This document shows positions 61,660-64,000 of a stretch of DNA of 64,000 bases, in pieces. Below the pieces are notes generated by a model. It had not been told where the DNA came from, made no database searches, and was given only the letters and a program-made list of their open reading frames with translations. Position 1 is the stretch's first letter; every line of letters begins with the position of its first letter. The position numbers and the translations under genes were made by a program. This DNA is from Pseudomonadota bacterium (GTDB lineage Bacteria > Pseudomonadota > Alphaproteobacteria > Micavibrionales > CSBR16-224), in the NCBI GenBank assembly GCA_013285465.1, contig CP053449.1:1053540-1117539 (forward strand). Direction: 5' to 3'.

Positions 61660-64000
61660 TTAAAGAGAGCTTTCTTTCAGGACGTCTTTCACATCCTTAT
61701 ACGCCGTCTGGATTTCCTTGAAAAGCGTTTTACGTTCATCTGCGCTGGCCGTCAGCATATTCTGCGCCTTTTCGCAGAGCGCGCGCAGATTGCGGGCACC
61801 CATCATGGCCGATCCGCCTTTCAGCTTGTGCGCGGCTTCGGACCATGCCTTGCATTTGCCATCCTTGCAGTTTTTTTGCAGTGTCTTGACGATTTTATCC
61901 GATTGGGTGATGAAAAGCGTAATGTAATTCTGCAATTCGTCCTCGTCATCCATAAAGGCTTTCAGATCGGTCAGATCCGCTGCGGGCAGATTTTCTTCAT
62001 CTTCGGGGCGCAGTGCTACAGGTTTTTTCTTCTCCGGCAATGTAAACCAGCGGCTGAAAACCAGATCAAGCTCATCGGGATTGACGGGTTTGGTCACATA
62101 ATCATCCATACCGGAATCAAGGCATCTTTCACGGGCACCGACCATGGCATCCGCCGTCATGGCAATGATCGGCATGCGCGGCTTACCGGAGGATTTTTCA
62201 AGGTCACGAATTGATTTTGTCAGTTCAAAGCCGCTCATTTCCGGCATGTGGCAATCCGTGATGATCAGGTCATAATCTTTCTTTTTATATGCTTTCAATG
62301 CTTCGGCACCGTTATTTACAATGTCGAAATCCCGGATATGCTTCCGTGTGAACAGCTTTTTCATCAGGGACTGGTTCAGCAGATGATCTTCTGCCAACAG
62401 CAGGGAAATTTCCCGCAGGTTTTTACGCTCTCCCTCCGGCAGGAAATCTGTTTCTTCGCGGTGGAATGCCTGTTTTTTCAAGACGGGGCGGATCTCCGAG
62501 GTTTTAAACGGAATATGCAGCGTGAAGACCGAGCCGTGGTCAACGACGCTTTCGACATTAATGCGGCCATCCATGGCCTCGACAAGTTGTTTGGTGATAC
62601 TGAGCCCCAGCCCCGTGCCGCCGAAGCGCCGTGTGGTTGAACTATCGGCCTGCGAGAATTTCTCGAAAATAAGCTCAAGCTTATCTTCGGGAATGCCGAT
62701 ACCTGTATCGGCGACGCTGATTTTGAGCTCGACCTCATCCCCGTCTTCATCCTGTTCCTGACAATCAATCGTCAGGGAAACGGAGCCTTCATCTGTGAAT
62801 TTTACGGCATTACTAATCAGATTCATGATCACGCGGCCGGTGCGGACAGGGTCACCCATCAGGTAAGGCATCTGCGGCTTGTTATAGGTGCAGGAAAGGC
62901 TGATACCTTTTGCACTGCTGGGAATCATCATATTTTCAACAATATTGTTGATGACTTCCTGCAGGGAGAAGGAGACTGATTCCAGTTTCAATTCACCGGC
63001 TTCAATTTTGGAGAGATCAAGCAGATCGTTCAAAATCTCGAGCAAATTATCGGCTGAACGGTAAACGACGCCGACCATCTCCTTATTTTCTCCGGATAGA
63101 TTGTCATCTTCGTATAAAAGATGGGTCATGCCCAGAATACTGTTCATCGGGGTGCGCAGTTCATGCGAAACATTGGCCAGAAATTCCGATTTGGCGGCAT
63201 TGGCAAGTTCGGCCAGATCCTTGGCTTCCTGCAATTCGACGGCAGCCTGCCTTTGTTTCCGATCGACAGCATCGAGAATGACGGCAACCCACCAAACCAA
63301 AGCCGTGAACAGAATGACAATCACCAGAACGAAGGAGGCGAAAGCGGCTATTTCTCCTATGGTGCCTTGTTGCAGAGCCAGACGGAACAGCCATCCCCCC
63401 AGTACCGGAATGACAACCACCAGCGGTAAAAGACGGCGCGTTATGACGCCGCCGGGGCCGGTGCTGCTGAAAACCTGCATGAGCCCATGCGTGGGGCGTG
63501 CAAAAAATATGGCGGTATTGAGCAGTAAAAAACAAAAGGCTGTGTTCAAAGCCATGGGAATGAATGCATCAACGCCCGTCAGATCGACGGAGTTATACAG
63601 ATAGCCGATAAAAGTCAAAAAACCGAATTGGAATCCCAGAATGGCGAAAATTTGCGCAACCCAGACACGGCCGATCCGCCAGTCGAGAAAGAAAAGCGCC
63701 AATCCGGATAAAATGAAAGCAGCAGCAGTATTCGGTGCCATGCGGTTGGCATAGCCGAGAGCCAGTGCCTCTTTATCCAGTTTTTCACGGAACAGCATTT
63801 GGTCGAAACCCGTATCCGTGCCGGTAAACTGGTTCAGGAAATAAGTCACGGCAATTAGAAGAGCGCCACCGGCACAGAGTTTTCCGGCGATGAGCAGCCT
63901 GCGGCTCTCTTTGACGGTATGCAACCACAGGGAGACAACGGATAGTAAAAAGGCGAGGGCGGTTCCGCCGGGATTCATTGCCGTCATACCCGGAAAAACA
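61660..64000 (-). CDS. Hybrid histidine kinase with receiver and Hpt domains (5' end outside window)
   Basis: At least 779 residues; the frame continues past the window edge (VFPG precedes the first internal Met at 63987), so the N-terminus is missing. Visible parts: seven or more membrane helices to about residue 240, HisKA with H275 (numbered from that Met) in NVSHELRTPMNS, a HATPase domain with FEKFSQADSSTTRRFGGTGLGL, a receiver domain with the phospho-aspartate in LIITDCHMPEMSG, and a C-terminal Hpt with WSEAAHKLKGGSAMMGA. This is a complete phosphorelay in one protein. Its signal is unknown, and no separate response regulator is nearby. Confidence 0.93.
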   Translation of the reverse strand, partial: VFPGMTAMNPGGTALAFLLSVVSLWLHTVKESRRLLIAGKLCAGGALLIAVTYFLNQFTGTDTGFDQMLFREKLDKEALALGYANRMAPNTAAAFILSGLALFFLDWRIGRVWVAQIFAILGFQFGFLTFIGYLYNSVDLTGVDAFIPMALNTAFCFLLLNTAIFFARPTHGLMQVFSSTGPGGVITRRLLPLVVVIPVLGGWLFRLALQQGTIGEIAAFASFVLVIVILFTALVWWVAVILDAVDRKQRQAAVELQEAKDLAELANAAKSEFLANVSHELRTPMNSILGMTHLLYEDDNLSGENKEMVGVVYRSADNLLEILNDLLDLSKIEAGELKLESVSFSLQEVINNIVENMMIPSSAKGISLSCTYNKPQMPYLMGDPVRTGRVIMNLISNAVKFTDEGSVSLTIDCQEQDEDGDEVELKISVADTGIGIPEDKLELIFEKFSQADSSTTRRFGGTGLGLSITKQLVEAMDGRINVESVVDHGSVFTLHIPFKTSEIRPVLKKQAFHREETDFLPEGERKNLREISLLLAEDHLLNQSLMKKLFTRKHIRDFDIVNNGAEALKAYKKKDYDLIITDCHMPEMSGFELTKSIRDLEKSSGKPRMPIIAMTADAMVGARERCLDSGMDDYVTKPVNPDELDLVFSRWFTLPEKKKPVALRPEDEENLPAADLTDLKAFMDDEDELQNYITLFITQSDKIVKTLQKNCKDGKCKAWSEAAHKLKGGSAMMGARNLRALCEKAQNMLTASADERKTLFKEIQTAYKDVKDVLKESSL

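Overview
This window looks like alphaproteobacterial DNA. The chromosomal part carries a diaminopimelate decarboxylase, a cellulose synthase with a BcsS-type barrel protein, DUF4402/pilus-chaperone genes, a DUF983 protein and a Ppx/GppA phosphatase, and its protein sequences have an alphaproteobacterial look. I cannot name the genus. No complete RNA gene is present. Two truncated 3' copies of a CAT-anticodon tRNA (probably initiator tRNA-Met) mark integration boundaries.

Region A, 1-18.7 kb, is a mosaic mobile island, visibly more AT-rich than the right half. It holds a MobC/relaxase pair, a GNAT acetyltransferase, and a CBASS locus: divergent CapH/CapP-type regulators, two small genes, an HNH-SAVED effector (Cap5), a CD-NTase and a stand-alone E2-like protein. 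Next come a convergent DUF4062 (TIR-like) plus PhoD-like phosphoesterase pair that may be an undescribed defence module, a LuxR/LuxI quorum-sensing unit, two XRE regulators, an ArdC-type antirestriction protein behind a GC-rich palindromic leader, and an AbiEi/AbiEii toxin-antitoxin pair. Diverged repeats with a tRNA-Leu-like core flank the 12.4-18.5 kb part and suggest the island grew by successive integrations.

Region B, 18.7-26.8 kb, lies between the two tRNA-Met fragments. It carries a complete RND efflux operon with a divergent TetR repressor, and an XRE-Fic pair. The arrangement fits a second element that entered the same tRNA gene before Region A did.

Region C, 26.9-64 kb, is mostly ordinary chromosome with several odd secreted proteins. 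It has a HEPN-like gene just inside the boundary, a pseudopilin-like secreted protein, and a 1,335-residue secreted protein combining NTR-like, pentapeptide, glycine-rich and PDZ segments. It continues with an RnfD-like/VCBS/UnbV fusion next to an Lnt homologue, two DUF4402 proteins around a PapD-like chaperone, and a secreted KatG behind an OxyR-like site. Then follow a Ppx/SDR/GST group, lysA-PAP2-DksA-cellulose synthase, a SPOR-BcsS protein, a Nudix hydrolase, an NTR-HEAT protein, a cation/proton antiporter, a metallo-beta-lactamase-fold hydrolase, two EF-hand proteins, a deaminase and a hybrid histidine kinase cut by the window end.

The left half therefore reads as an anti-phage and horizontal-transfer hotspot, and the right half as envelope, stress and surface-polysaccharide functions. 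Names rest on motifs read by eye; no database search was run.
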